From contig NC_081415.1 in assembly GCF_030272615.1 (NCBI RefSeq), forward strand, positions 370,881,809 through 370,945,808: DNA of 64,000 bases, given 5' to 3'. This DNA comes from Cryptomeria japonica. Its lineage: Eukaryota > Streptophyta > Pinopsida > Cupressales > Cupressaceae. A program made the translations under genes and the position numbers. The notes under the pieces are model-generated. The model saw nothing but the letters and a program-made list of their open reading frames with translations, was not told where the DNA came from and did not search any database. Below, piece by piece: positions 62,064 through 64,000 of the stretch (positions are counted from its first letter, which is position 1; the number at the start of each line of letters is the position of its first letter).

Positions 62064-64000
62064 TCCAATCCTTTCCAGATCCTTATCTTCCATCCTCTAT
62101 CCATTTCATCTCCCCAATTATTGTTACAAACATCTATGAGCATACCTCAAGTTCAATAAAAAGAAATACTAAGGGATACCATCTATGGAAATATATGCTT
62201 GAGTCCTCCCTTCCTCCTTCATGCATCCACTATCTTCCATATCCACTCATCCTTATCCTTCTCCATCCGAACTATTCCAAAAAAATTTTAAAAAAAATAA
62301 AAATCAAGAAAAATACAAAAAAATAAAATAAAAATCAAAAAAAGTAAAGAAAAATCATTTCATCCAATGGTGAAAACCACTTCTTGTGGTGCCTTGGGTA
62401 AGTATCATGATGAAAACTTTGAAAAAAAGTGTCATGTGTAATCCCCTCATCCCCTTGCACTCTACACTTGGGGGCAAGCTTCATCCACACAATCCTCCCA
62501 TCCATCTACATCATATCTAAGTCCATTCTCCTTTCATATCTTTTATATTGACTATCCTATCCATATCCTCCATCTCATATCCCTCATACTATCAAAATAA
62601 ATCCTCCATTCCTATCTTTCATCTTGATCATGTAAGAGGCGAAACAATGTATATGCATACATTCTTTGGAGTAGTTAAGCCTTAATCCTCTACCATCCAT
62701 ATCCATTACATATTATCTTTTAAAACTCATACATCTTTATCCACCATTCTTGCATCCTTAATTCCACTACCTCTAGTGTGGGGCATTGCACTCCTTTGCA
62801 ACATAGTCTTTGGGTCGCCATCACCCTACCCTCCATCCTTTATTACTCCATTTCTTATCCATATCCATCCACTTATTCCCTCCATCTCCTATCCAAACAA
62901 ATCCCTCATCCATCTATCCTCTTACCAATCCTTGGTTCTCCCTTGTCATTGGTTCCATTCAATCAAATCCTATCCACCAATCCACCCCATCCAATCCAAT
63001 TTATAATCCAATCATATTCTCCATCTCTTCCAATTCAATCATTAATCCCATCCCCGATCCAATCCTATTCAATCATCCACCCCCCTTTTTCATCCTATCT
63101 ATTCATTTATCCTTCTTCCAATCCTATCCAATCCATCAAACTAAGCTTTCCCCATCTACCCGAGCTCGCATTGACTTGTGCCTAATCCAAGCACCCATCC
63201 ATACTTTTCTAATCAAATCCAAGTGGCAATCCTCTCATCTGCAAATCTTGCATATCCAACTTGTTTTTTGTCATCCATCAATCAATCTATCACCTGCCCA
63301 TCGAGATGCCTCCTTCCCTAGTCTAACAGCTTATCCAAATCCATATCCTACTCTTGGCAAGAGATATCAGTTGGTCATGTGCATTTTGTTTGCATGCTTG
63401 AGCTTTTTGCTTTGTTTTTCATCTTGTGTCCCAGGAGTATACTTGTTCAGGACTGCCTTGATCATCCTATATCTTGGTATGTCTTGGCTGGTGTATAATG
63501 GGGCATAGTTTTTCATAGCATGGTGTGTTTGAAGGTCTTCCTTGTATGAACCGACAACCTTGCATTAGTGTTTATCAACACTTGCATGATTGTGTGCAAG
63601 GCATTCCTATTTAACTGAGCATCGGTCCATGCCTTGGATCTTCATATCATCCTGGTTCTTATAATTAGTGGTGTAGACTATCTAGGGCAATATCAAATCT
63701 AGGTTTTCTCTCTATACTTGATCAACAAGAAATCCAATCTATTTATCCTTTCTTTGTATCATTTCATTCACAACACTCCAACTCATCCAACTTCCCTCTT
63801 TCACTATCTTCATCAGTTACTCTTCTAATTCCTTTTCGAGAGCACACCCATGTTCTTTGAACCTGCATGTCTTCTCGAGGGGGCAGACATACCACTGCTT
63901 CCTTGTCATCCTTACTCCTCATCATTCTTCCTCATCTCATGACTGGGGCATCGTGTTGGTAGTCCTTATCCTTTTCTTCATATCATAACTGGGGCATCAT
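62064..64000 (+). other. G2 interior after the gag-like ORF, no gene recognised
   Basis: CT-rich and Pro/Ser/Ile-coding in several frames, with open frames (62778-63185, 62810-63508) that look like composition artefacts. The phrase 'tgactggggcatcgtg' recurs in part near 63941 and 63989. No pol motif was found before the window ends. Confidence 0.45.

Larger units (their letters stand above)
56444..64000 (+). mobile_element. Gypsy-type element G2, 5' part (runs off the window)
   Basis: A 1,077-bp LTR, a primer-site-like sequence, a 2.5 kb leader and one gag-like frame are visible. No protease, reverse transcriptase or integrase appears before 64000. Either these lie beyond the window or the element is non-autonomous. 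It was inserted into E2; the five bases before it are AATGG (56439-56443). Confidence 0.7.

Noticed and set aside
62778..63508. Open frames of 135 and 232 codons in two overlapping frames
   Set aside because: Both are rich in Pro, Ser, Ile and Leu, as expected from CT-rich sequence, and overlap each other without any retroelement motif.

Overview
This window looks like nuclear DNA of a plant with a very large, repeat-packed genome. A gymnosperm such as a conifer is the best guess, from the Ty1-copia and Ty3-gypsy families, LINEs with a DUF4283-type ORF1, long AT-rich decayed stretches and no ordinary host gene. Nothing bacterial, organellar or CRISPR-like was seen, and no tRNA or rRNA gene was recognised. 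Nearly every base that can be assigned belongs to a transposable element, often nested inside another.

Layout. 1-1253: two copia LTR fragments. 1251-8995 (minus strand): a nearly full LINE with ORF1 (DUF4283-like domain plus CCHC knuckle), ORF2 (endonuclease, reverse transcriptase, RNase H) and an extra ORF downstream of RNase H. 9607-19547: a 9.9 kb element with about 35-bp terminal inverted repeats, inserted in a (TA)n tract. It holds two convergent intron-containing genes of unknown function, clustered subterminal TTCGCTCGAA motifs, a 486-bp tandem repeat and a 2.6 kb palindrome-rich satellite. It carries no transposase domain I can recognise and is the best candidate here for something undescribed. 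19548-22874: AT-rich sequence with a GC-rich hairpin array and a 113-bp (TA)n tract.

22875-42150: a copia element (A) holding three later insertions, each with a 5-bp target duplication: solo LTR D (CTCTA), full element B of the same family (ATATA) and full element C of another family (AATTG/AGTTG). 42150-49202: the 3' end and 3' LTR of another copia (E1), whose LTR is split by chimeric element F (42791-48816, duplication TTTAT). F is a minus-strand non-coding LTR element in partial tandem, carrying an antisense copia pol segment. 49203-54727: an unassigned stretch, a gypsy-type polypurine tract and LTR (G1), and a LINE-type RNase H remnant. 54728-56443: E2, a minus-strand relative of E1. 56444 to the end: gypsy-type element G2, with LTR, long leader and a single gag-like ORF full of SNPNPP and SILGPYVP repeats; its 3' part lies beyond the window.

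Decay pattern. The LINE ORF2, copia B and the minus-strand gene of the TIR element keep one reading frame for 1.6-4.2 kb. They are broken almost only by stop codons, many explained by C-to-T or G-to-A change (CAG to TAG, TGG to TAG or TGA), as expected for silenced, cytosine-methylated repeats. Hand counts over parts of the paired LTRs give about 3% difference for F, 6% for C and 10% for B, so F is probably the youngest and B the oldest of the three dated insertions.
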